From Hirsutella rhossiliensis (lineage: Eukaryota > Ascomycota > Sordariomycetes > Hypocreales > Ophiocordycipitaceae), in the NCBI RefSeq assembly GCF_020360975.1, contig NW_025408671.1:6138001-6202000 (forward strand): a DNA stretch of 64,000 bases, read 5' to 3'. The position numbers and the translations under genes are program-made. Below, one piece after another: positions 10,411 to 20,400 of this stretch. How positions within the stretch are numbered: position 1 is the first letter of the stretch; every line of letters begins with the position of its first letter. The notes under the pieces were generated by a model that saw nothing but the letters and a program-made list of their open reading frames with translations, was not told the origin of the DNA and did not search any database.

Positions 10411-10826
10411 TTAGTAATACGAAAATCCTACTTCTAAGCTTCCTCGTTATATAACGCTGTTATAACGAGGCGGAAGGGGCAGTTAAGCTTTTAAGTAGAA
10501 GATTTACTTAGCTTAGTACTTAAAGAAGCTCGCCGCGGGCTACGATCGTATATAAAGAGGAGTCGTATTATAATAGAGACCCTATTAATATCTCGCTTAT
10601 ATATACTTAACCGCTTAATAACCACGGCGCCGTTCTTATAAAGGAAGCGTTAAACGAAGTTATATACCTCGTCGTAGGTTTTAAAGCCTAGGGAAGGTAG
10701 TAGGGGTAGGATTATATCTTCGCGTTCTTAGTAGGCATCGCGGGCATCGTAGGCATTATCTAATATATTAAGGAGGGAGAGAAGGGGGTCTATTATAGCG
10801 CTAGTAATAGCTTTAAATTTAGTATA

Positions 10827-10950
10827 TATATATAGGTTATATATATAGGTTATATATATATAGGTTATATATATAGGTTATATATATATAGGTTATATAT
10901 ATAGGTTATATATATATAGGTTATATATACGGGTTATATATATATATAGG
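10827..10950. repeat. Tandem TA-rich repeat beside the right MULE-A terminal repeat
   Basis: About six alternating 18-20 bp units of TATATATAGGTTATATATATAGG. The same region of MULE-B has only a single related copy, so this is a local expansion, perhaps of a CA/TG-rich repeat converted by RIP. Confidence 0.7.
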
Positions 10951-11102
10951 CGGGCGTAGGCATAGGTACGGGCATTTAGGCGGTATAGGTACTTACTAGG
11001 CGCGCGCGGTATAAATAGGTAGGGCGGGCTAGCTTTAGTACGTATCTTAAAAATAGGTCGAGTATATAAACAGCAATATACTATTATATAAATAGCAATA
11101 CT
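10922..11102. repeat. Right terminal inverted repeat of MULE-A (RIPped)
   Basis: The reverse complement matches 6035-6218 over its length. Most differences are CA to TA or TG to TA. It ends GCAATACT followed by the target duplication TATTCGTATA (11103-11112). Confidence 0.9.
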
Positions 11103-11552
11103 TATTCGTATATAGGCCCTATTTTTAAGATATATACTAATACCAGCCCGCCCCGCCTATCTATACCGCGCCCGTATAGTAGGTAGCGGTACCGCCTAAA
11201 CGCCCGCGCCCCCGCCCGCCTATATATATATATATAAGAGGCAATGAAAGCTATATAACGCATGCCTCTTAATTCGCTTAAATAACGCATTTCCGGGCCT
11301 TAAGCTCGAAGTTGCAATAATCGGCCCGTTAATTAATCCGGCTCCTCCTTGGCCCTTACGGCTATGTGGGCGGCGGCGGCGGCGGCGCCTTAATTACATC
11401 CCACTCAACGATCCCTCCAACGCCTAACGAAGCTGGCTGCCCTGACGAAGCCGGCTGCCCTGACGTAGCCGGCGGCACGCCCCTCCTGCCGCGTCCTCCT
11501 CTTGATCCCCTTCCCCTTGTATTTCCTCGGGCGGTCGATCCTTGTTGTGACG

Positions 11553-11960
11553 CTATAAGAGATCGCGGACTATAGCTAAGTTCGTCGATTTCGTTGTGCC
11601 CCCGGCGCCTTCGAATGCTTGCGTTAAGCCGCCTTGAGCTGGCCTGACTCGAATTGGGTGCTGTTGTAATGCCGTCACCGTCGTCGCCGCCGCCGCCGCT
11701 GCTGCTGCTGCTGCCGCCGCTGGTTGTGATGCCGTTCCTGCGAGGGAACCCGGCGTAGGCAGCTTGTTATTGTAGGGCCGGCCGCGTGTGACTGTAATAA
11801 CGTTAGGATCGCGGATTCGTAGCAATAGCTCGTCGAGGTCCTAGAGGTAGTAATAAGTATAAAAACCACTATTAAGGGGGGGGTCTTTACTAATAGCTTT
11901 TTAAGCTACTTTCGTGCTAAAACATTACGCTTTTTAAGCTTTAACTTAGCTTAGGTATAA
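11553..11960 (-). pseudogene. MULE-B remnant of transposase C-terminus
   Basis: The minus-strand frame reads RIRDPNVITVTRGRP followed by a poly-Ala run encoded by a GCC/GCTG triplet expansion (about 11681-11715), then a Gly-rich region. It matches the C-terminal segment of MULE-A (about 6540-6960), where short 15-bp repeats replace the poly-Ala run. This is only the tail of a transposase and cannot be functional by itself. It is notably unmutated compared with flanking DNA. Confidence 0.65.
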
Positions 11961-12302
11961 TATTATAGGCATCGTAGGCTTCGTTTAAGTCGCTTTATAG
12001 CGTAGGGGCATTAAGGAGAAAGAAGAGGGTCTATTACGGTGCTAGCGATAGCTAGGAATTAATATATATATACGTATATATAGAATATAGGTTAGGTCTT
12101 ATATATATATATATAGGCGGGCGGGGGCGCGGGCGTTTAGGCGGTACCGCTACTTACTATACGGGCGCGGTAAAAATAAGCGGGGCGGGCTAGTGCTAGT
12201 ACGTATCTTAGAAATAGGGCGTTTATACGAATAGCAATATATCTTTATATAAATAGTAATACTCCCCTAAAATAGCTCGTAGGTAATTAGGTATAGGTAG
12301 TT

Positions 12303-12678
12303 TAACGGGGACGAGGGTATATACTTAAAGCACGCGTAGTATATAGCTAAGGATTAGTAGAGCAATTAACTATATATTTATCTAATTATTTAGCCTATAT
12401 ATAGCTCTAAGAGCCTTAGGTTATAAATATAAGTCTTAGAGATTTCTTTACTCTATACTTCTTTATCTCTACTAGAGTCGTATAACTAGCGGCATTTACT
12501 TTAAAGGGGAAAAAAACAAAAATTTAAATTAACTATAATTAAGAAAGATACCTAATTAGATAATCGAGGTCTTTATAACGCCTTTAAGTATACTTAGAAG
12601 TAAGTTAAAAGGGGAGTGCTAGGGGTCTTATCCCCCCTTAACGGGCTAATATCTATAGGGGTGCGATCTTACCTATTA
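12303..12678 (-). repeat. G2 LTR (3' LTR)
   Basis: 376 bp from TAACGGGG to TTACCTATTA. It aligns over its full length with 24492-24868 and with 62246-62617. The terminal TA pairs correspond to RIPped TG/CA. Confidence 0.85.
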
Positions 12679-12769
12679 AACTCCTCCTTAGCGACTTTCT
12701 AACTTAAGATACTAACGGAAAGGGCGCGATAATAATAGGTAAGGTTCTCTTCCTAAGTATATAAGTAAG

Positions 12770-15250
12770 TAAATAAATCGTTAATAGAACTTTTCTCCTT
12801 TATTATAATCCTTTCCCTTTACGTCCTTTATTCCTCCCTTTACCTACGAGCTACTTATTTAGCTCTTTCCTATTTTTGCTCGCGTACTTCCTTCTTTAGA
12901 TAATTATCTACTACCCCTTATATACGCTCCTAAGTATTCGCGCTTATTATTCCTAGGGGTATTAAGTAAACGAAGTAGTTAGCGTCTTTACTAGTCTATA
13001 GCTTTAAGTATAGCTAGATTAAATAAGCTATAGAGTCTTATAGGCTAATCGTTATCGCGTTATTAATAGTCTTATATAAATATATAGAATTATAGTCGTT
13101 AATATCTTAGTAGTAGTTTTAATATATTCCTAGGTTTTTAACTCTTTTAACCTAGGAGGGTTTAAAACCTAGTATAAACCTTATAAGGACCGTAGCTAGA
13201 GAAGCTATTACTATACTTCGTTTCTAAGGAGTAATAGGGCGTGCTATAGGCGTTACTAGAGTCTTTAGCCTTAGGGTAATTAACCGAGCGCTTAGTAATT
13301 TTAAAGTCCTAGGGCGAGTTAGTAGTCGGGCTATCTACCTTTCTTCCTTACTAGCTCTTTATTAGGTTATCGGCGGGGGTACGGTTATAAGTCTTTCGCT
13401 CCTTTATATATTTAGAGGAGTCGTTAGTAGCGGGTAAGGAGTAAGCCTAATTAGCTATATATCGGAGGGGGAGAATAAAGGCATTATTTCTATATAGATA
13501 AAGGGACTAGTAGGGCCGCTTAGCTCTCTCCTTTATAGGCTCTAGGGTAGGAATCCTATCTTAAGGTTACTTAGGGAAAGGCTACTTAGTTTAGATAAGG
13601 AGCTCGATTTAGTTAACGCTTAAGGTAATAAAGGACTAGGTCTATTCTCGATTCCTATTAGCGTAATTAGATAGTTAAGGGTCTTTTTAGGGAGGAGTTT
13701 TATAAAGAAACCGCGTATAGCTTAAGCGATCGGGTTAGGTTACTCTATAAGGGCAGCTAGCGTAAATAGCTCCTTTCTCGCTTTCCTTACTATATAAGCT
13801 AGTTCTATATCTTTTTAGAGCGGTAGTCTCTATCTAGTAGGCCTATTTAGGGGGTTAACTACCTCTAAGACTTCTTAGAGGTCTTATTCTTCTTAGTCTC
13901 CTAAGATAATATAGTTATATTAGTAAATCCGCTCGCTCCTAAGAATCCTCGTAGGAAAGACTCCGCTAAAGGTTATTAAACCTTAATTAGATAGTATTAT
14001 TTATAGTCGTTTAACCCCGCTATTAAACTACTAGGAAACTCTACCGCCCTATAATATCGCTTACGTATAATTAAGCTCGTTCGCTACGATAGCTTAGATT
14101 CTATATATTAGCCTATTAATATAGCCTTTTATACTTATCTTTTTATCTAGCTTAAAGAAATACTAGTCTTAGTATAAGATCTTATCTATTTATAGGGCTT
14201 CTTATATTACCCTATACCTTTACTCTAGAATTACTTTAACTTTTAGGTATTACTATTTAATTATCTTAAAGTATAGCCCGACTATATTTCTAACTTAGTA
14301 TTAGATTATTATTAAGGCTAAGTAGCTATATTCCTACCCTTCTTACTAAGCGGTATAAGGGACTAGCGTATAGGTAAAGTTATAAGGAACTTAGAGGATA
14401 TAAAGAAACTACTACTATACTTATAGGAACGTATAGAGTCTAGCGTATTATCCTTCTTTCTAAGCATTAAAAACGACTAGGTTTCCTTCTCTATAGTCTT
14501 AGAGGAACGCCCCTTAGTAAAGTCCCCCTTTATTTATACCTACTAAAAAGTTAATAACTTTAGTTATATACCTTTATTTATATATAAAGCGACTAAGGTC
14601 GAAGGTAGGAGCGGTAAACTTAATTAAATACTCTTTATTATTTAGGCATTTATAGTATTTCTTATATCTATCTTCTATATCTTTAATAGGTTCCCCTTAA
14701 TAGTTAGTATAAACTAATAGTAGGTAAGGCAAAGGGTATACCGCGTTCTCGATACTTCTTATTAAGATTTTAATTATCGCGCTAAGGCTAAAGCTTATAG
14801 CCTATCGTTTATCGATAGCTCTATAAAGAAAGTTATATATATCGACGATATACTCTTCCTAGCGGGCCTTATTCCTAGCGAATCTATTTATCTTTTTAAC
14901 GCCCTTATATATTATCCGAGCGTTTTTAAGGGTAATATCCCGCCGCTTAATAGGGCCTATTAGTATTAGGTGCTAACGATCTCTATAAATATACTAGGGA
15001 GGTTACTTCTACCTATAAACGTTTCGTTAGTCTTAGTCTATAAACTTTTCCTTATCTTTAGCGTAAAAGCGCCCTTCGCTGCCTTTTACTTTAACTTCGC
15101 CGTAGTAAGTAGGTAAAATAAAGCTCTTACTCTTAAATAGTAGTACGCTAAAAAAGATAGCGGTATTCTTAGGGAGGTCTATAGCCGGGCCTAGGAAACT
15201 ATTTAGGTTCGCCGCTATATCTTAGGAAAGGGTAAAGTAAGTAAAAGAGA
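12770..15250 (-). pseudogene. Unclassified decayed reading frame in the G2 3' region
   Basis: The minus strand shows a long, charged, coding-like translation interrupted mainly by Gln/Trp-type stops. Around 15190-14900 it reads, for example, SVLLFKSKSFILPTYYGEVK and KGSEGRFYAKDKEKFI, and it ends near 12800 in a Lys/Arg/Glu-rich coiled-coil-like tail. It lies between the G2 integrase and the 3' LTR, in the same direction as pol. It could be an extra retroelement ORF or a separate element inserted there. I recognise no domain. The plus strand is also fairly open in parts, so the strand assignment is tentative. Confidence 0.4.
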
Positions 15251-17400
15251 GGGAAAAGATAAGATTAGATAGTTAAGGTAAGTAGTTCTAAGTTATAATA
15301 CTAAGAGGCTAAGTATTATATATATATATAAGAGTTATATTAGTAAAAGGGATCGTTATAAGTAGGGAAGTATATAGAGTATATATATATATATATATAT
15401 AGAAGGAAGAAAAAGGAAGGAAGAAAAAGGGTATAGTAAGAGGAATAAATAGTTATTAAAGCGCGCGGTTATTAGTTACTTTAGCCGGCCTTTATAGTAG
15501 TAAGGTCTTAAGCGTATTTAGGGGTTATACTTAAATAGCTTCTTTTACTAGTTATCGATTAATAAGCTATTTAATCTCTACCCTTTTCTTCTCCTCTTTA
15601 CTCTTTCTATTCCTTTTCTTCCTCTTCTCTCCTTTATCTTTTTTATTTTTTTAGACCGCTACCTCTTATCTTCTCCTTTTATAACTACCTCTTCTTCTTT
15701 ATTATATCTTATAAGACCGCTAAACTTAAAACTAAAGAGCTACTAAATATCGTTAACCTCTTTTTAACTACTCTTCTATAACCTTCCTTTATTACTACTA
15801 CTCTTCTTACTTAGAATTATTATACTAAGGTCTTTCCTCTTTATATAGAGTACTTTTAAGTAACGACTATCTAACTTATCTAATCTCGCTTAGCTCGTTC
15901 TAACCGTTTTCTTTTATAGATCTATAGTTACTTCGAGACCTAGGTCTATAGTAGAAATAATATTAGTTACTAAGGGTTTCTAATTTATATAGAAATTGCC
16001 TTTTAGTTATAGGTTCTATTAAAAGCTCCCGATATTATTAGGATTAAAGCGCGCGGTCGCTCTCTTTTCTCTTACTTTCTTAAGAGAACGCTAGGTCGGT
16101 ATAATTAAATCGTCTTCTATACCCTTTATTATAGACGTCGGCTAGTAACCTATATCCTTATAGAAATCGCTTATCTACATAGATACTTCTTTTCTTAGCT
16201 TAGTTTAAGGCGGTAAGAATACTCTTAAGTAGTCTTAATTACTTTATATAGAACTTATAATCCTTGCCTTTATTAAGGGTATATTCGAACTTATTAAATA
16301 ACTATAACTTCCGCTTACGAGTACGTTATATTTCCTTTTTATAAGTATATCTCTCTTTTAAGTACTATTAGTAGTTCTTACGCTAACTATATTTCAGATT
16401 TAACTAAGGCGCCCGTTTATAAATAGCGGCACTTTCTTAGATACTATAGGGCTACTTACGACCTTAATAGATTCGCTAACTATATATATAGTTATAATTT
16501 CCGTACTAACCTTAAAACTAATAAATTTTATAATAAGTATATTAATAACGAGACCGCCCCTTATCTTCTTTATAATATCCTTAATCCCTTTAGTCCTACT
16601 AAGGATTTAGAGGAAGGGGAGGAAATTAACCTTACGCCCGTTTTACCTAGAAAGAGATTATATAGGTTTAATAAGCTCTCTCTTAAGTAATAATTAAATA
16701 GTCTTTAAGTTCGCTTTATAGTAGTCTATAGTAGGTTTACTAAGAGTAGGTAGCCTTATTTAGTCGCTATCTTTAGCGGTAAAAGTTTTTCTCTTAAGGT
16801 TATATATATTTAATTTAGTAAGTCGAAAATATATTAAAATTTATCTTATAAGTGCGTTTATTTTCGCTATAGTAGGTCTCTCCCTTTATAATAAAGAATA
16901 GACGTCCCTATCTATAAAGTAAAAACTCCTTTTCTTAAGAGAGGTAAGTAGTAAGAATATTTATTTTCTTACTTTATCTTTTAATTATATCTTTATTCGT
17001 TTTCTTTAAGGTAGTAGAGGGTAGGTTATTATTAAGGAAGGGTAGGAAATATTATATTTATTTACTTAGGGAGCCTTAGGTAGAAAATTTAAAACGATAA
17101 GGTAGTAGGTAGGGCGCTTATAAATATCTCGGCTACTATAGTCGTCCTTTAATTAGATAGTTAGACGGTGCCTTAGTTACTAGTTAGGTTTTAGTATACT
17201 TCTCGCGATAGTTATAGATTTTTATCTTTACTACCTTTTCCTCCCTAGCTCCTTTTTACCTCTTCCTTTTCTCGTTAAATTTATATCTTTAGGGCTCCTA
17301 TATAAAGAACCTTTTTTTACTTTACTAAGTTATAATAGCTAAACCTCGATTATATACCTTAGGCCTTTCTTAGGTATCTATAGTTACTCTTCTTCCTCTT
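15251..17400. other. G2 interior, low-complexity and RIPped
   Basis: Contains TA microsatellites (about 15313-15330 and 15380-15401), a GGAAGAAAAA tandem and pyrimidine-rich blocks. Weak minus-strand coding traces occur near 15900-16100. Nothing assignable was found. Confidence 0.5.
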
Positions 17401-20400
17401 CCTAGCTTTAATCCTTCTAAGGTTCGTTAAGGAGTCGTTATAACTATAGTACTATCTAATCTAAGGCTTCTCTACTTAGTAGGAGTAGTAACTTATTTAC
17501 TTTATCTATTATTTCTTCCTTCCTCTTCTTATTAAGAGTAATCTTATCCTAGAGTAACTAGTTATCCTTAGTAGAGTACTACTAACCTTCCTTATCCTTT
17601 TTAAACTTCTTTAGATACTCTCCTAGGATTATCTTATTAAGTACGATTCTATTTAGAGTCTTAATCCTATACGCCCTAGTTTACTCTAAGCGCGATACTA
17701 CTTAAAAGGGACCGTTCTACCTTATTTAATATTTAGCTTACCTCCTTAGATTATTTAATCGTCTTACGTTAAATAGTAAGATAAGGTCTCTAGGTTATAG
17801 GCTTTCTTTCCTTATTATATACTTATTAGCTTTATCTATCCTCTCTACTAATTAATTTTAATATCTTATTACTCTTTTCTCAGCTTCTTTTATATCTTTT
17901 TCTTTTCTTTTTAAAACTTATACTTATATTTTAAATAATTCTTCTCTTATCTTTACTTTATCTTAGTTAATTAGTTACTAAGTTAGGTATTCTACCTTAA
18001 GAGGTAGTACCGGTTCTTATTTATATAGTAGGTAGAAAGCTAATATTCTATAAGACTCTTTAACTACTATTTAGTCTACGAGGATTACTTAGTTAAGGTA
18101 TTTAATCTACTTACCCTTTTTCTCTACTATTTTTATAAGTACTATTATTAACCTTTAGTACCCTTATTTTACTACCGCGTTTACCTTTAGATTATATACT
18201 AAAGTTTAAATAACTTTAACGCCTATATCCTCTAAGATATACTTAAAGTCTTTCTTTATTTCGGGCCCTCTATTAATTATAGTATATAGTATTATACTAT
18301 ACCTATAAATAATAAAGAGTATAAATTTAGTTATAGCTCTTATAGTAATTTCTTTAACTAGGGTTACTTCTACCTATCTAGTAAGGTCGTCTCGTGCTTC
18401 TATAAGGTACGAATACCTATAATTAGATAGTATATACTAGCTATAGAAGTAAATCTTACTTATAAGGTAGCTAGGCGCGGTCGCGGTTACGACTTCCTAG
18501 GGTCTCTTAGTCGTAAAGTATTAGTATTCTTTATAAGAAGAGATTACGCTATAAATATCGTTCTAAAGGCTAGCTTACTAATACCTATCCTTTACGAACG
18601 TATATATAACTTATCGTTCTTTATATCCTATTTACGTATAGTACTTTATAGTAATCCTTTTCTATTCTTTTAGGTCGTCTACGACTAGTATAGGTCCCCT
18701 TTCTTCCTTCTTAGGGAGTCGCTAAAGCTTTTAATCTTTAACGTAGAAATTTAAACTCTTTAAACGTAACTTCCTATAGTCGTATTTAAAAAGGCCCTCC
18801 GGCCGTTTTAACGTTTAAAGGAAGTCCGTAATTATCCTCGATTCCTTTAAGTAGTCCCCTTATAGGTTAGTCCCTTATACTACGTTTAAGTAGAAGTCTA
18901 TAAATTCTTTAATATCGCCATTTATTTCCCTATCTAATACGTTAAAAGGTCCTTTAGGCTTTCCTAAGAGTCTGTCGGCTATATTATTCTTCTTACCTTC
19001 GATATATTATATAGTAAAGTTAAAGAGGAAAATATAGCTTATCTAGTAAGTTACTATAGCTCTAGGGACGTCTTTAAGGGCACCTTTTAGTTAATTAACT
19101 AAGACCTATACGTTAGTTTCTAGGATAAAATATACGCTATATAAGTATATTCTTAGTCTCTTAAGCGCACTTAATATAGCCTTATACTCCCTCTTTATTA
19201 TATCGTATTTAGTTTCTACTAGTAACTACGTTTTACTTTTAAACCTTATAGGGCGCCTCTTTCTATTAACGATTTATATTAGGACTGCCCCTTAGCTAAG
19301 TAAACTAGCATTATATATTAAAATAATATCTCCTCTTCCTAGGCCGACGTTAAGGGATACTAAAAAGACTAGATTAGTAATAGCTTCTTTAAAGGCAGCT
19401 ATCGCTTTTATTTATTTATCTCCCTATTCCTAATAGACTTCTTTCTTTAGTAGGTTTATAAGGGGTTTTACTAAGATAGCGAACTATTTAATCTAGATTC
19501 GATAGTATCCTATAATACTAAGGAAAGCTCTAATATATATTATATTAAGGTATCTTATCTATTCCTTAATTTTTATAACTTTAGCTTTTATAGGGCACCT
19601 TTTATTTATTTTATAGATATAACTAATAACTTTAGTTGCTTATTAATAGAATTTCGATTTAGCCCCTATAATTATATAACGGAGAGTTCGAAGTTAACTA
19701 AGACTTTATCGAGGTTAATAAGGTATTTAAAGATAAATCTCCTTACTCTTAGCGCTACCTCTTTATTATTATACGTTATATCGGGCCCCTTAATACCTAT
19801 ATTATCGAGGAAATCCTTATAGATATTTAGTATAAGGTCTTATAGGATTCTTTATATTATCCTTATAAATTAGCCGACTAAGTTTATAGCCCTTTAAGGG
19901 AGTATATATATACGTAAGAGGCTAATAAGTATTATAAATATCGTTAAGTTATAGCTTTTAATATTAAGAGGGATCTAATTATAGCCTAAAAAAAGGTCTA
20001 GGAGGGAAAGGATCTTATATATCGAGAAGTAGTCTCTAAACCTATTTATATTTAGTAGTAGGTTCGTATCTCTTATTATAACGGTATTTATATATATAGC
20101 GGAATTAATTAAGCGTAGTCCTCTATCTTTCTTTACTACTAGGAAAAAAGGGTTCTTATAGGGCCTATGCCCTTCTTTAAGGACTCCTATTTCTAGTTTA
20201 ATTTTAAGGATATCGATAACTTTCTACTTTATTACTTTTAGGATCGGGATTAAGGCTACTTACTATACCTTATATATTATTATTTTAATAACCTATAGTA
20301 AGGCTATAGCTAGGTCGACTCTACCTTTTTTTATAAAGTCCTAGGATAATACTACTTCCCTATTAAATAGAATACTATTAAAGATCTAGATTTCTACCTT

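Larger units (their letters stand above)
6240..10680 (-). pseudogene. MULE transposase, RIP-inactivated and split
   Basis: Minus-strand remnants in order. N-terminus at about 10430-10680, where a FAR1-type zinc-domain match reads KLNCPFRLVITALYNEEA with stop codons at Trp/Arg-type positions. Catalytic core at about 7800-8860, with DNxYKTN at about 8448-8482, then LFxVTxVTN and SIVIIDKEATLKNAL, which are DDE-domain landmarks of MULE transposases. C-terminus at about 6240-6960, ending in a Gly/Arg-rich tail. The frame is broken by a copia solo LTR, by an LTR element and by many TAG/TAA codons. The corresponding C-terminus in MULE-B reads IRDPNVITVTRGRP, similar to the basic tail of this family. 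The protein would have cut and pasted this element and probably mobilised MULE-B. Confidence 0.8.
6035..11102 (-). mobile_element. MULE-A: Mutator-like DNA transposon (FAR1/Hop type)
   Basis: A 5.07-kb element bounded by long terminal inverted repeats (6035-6218 and 10922-11102) starting AGTATTGCTATTTA, with a 9-10 bp target duplication. It inserted into the terminal repeat of the related MULE-B. Inside it are a solo copia LTR (7301-7785) and a gag-only LTR element (8865-10410); without these it is about 3 kb, a normal size for fungal MULEs. The transposase remnant is on the minus strand. The left about 700 bp and left terminal repeat kept CA/TG, whereas the right half is fully RIPped. Confidence 0.9.
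5995..12263. mobile_element. MULE-B: non-autonomous Mutator-like element, split by MULE-A
   Basis: The outer left end is AGTATTACTATTTGTAC (5995-6034). The element resumes at 11103 after the nested MULE-A and ends at 12263, where the reverse complement of AGTATTACTATTTATAT is found. Without the insert it is about 1.2 kb. It consists of the left about 900 bp and right about 300 bp of a MULE-A-like element (11113-11960 matches about 6060-6960; 11960-12098 matches about 10730-10960), so it is an internal-deletion derivative. Its terminal repeats (5995-6034 plus 11113-11235, and 12099-12263) carry the same GC-rich core (GCGGTACCGCC region). No flanking duplication was found at its outer ends. Confidence 0.75.

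Noticed and set aside
10441..10470. Palindrome CCTCGTTATA...TATAACGAGG as a regulatory site
   Set aside because: It falls within the MULE transposase N-terminal coding frame and is not repeated elsewhere.
10827..10950. CRISPR-like array
   Set aside because: The units are contiguous low-complexity TA repeats without spacers, in a fungal genome.
5985..12273. A target duplication for MULE-B
   Set aside because: The 8-10 bases outside 5995 and 12263 do not match even allowing RIP changes.
14440..15120. Plus-strand frame with YIDDILF as a reverse transcriptase
   Set aside because: The motif is isolated, no other RT block surrounds it, and the minus strand gives a more protein-like translation.
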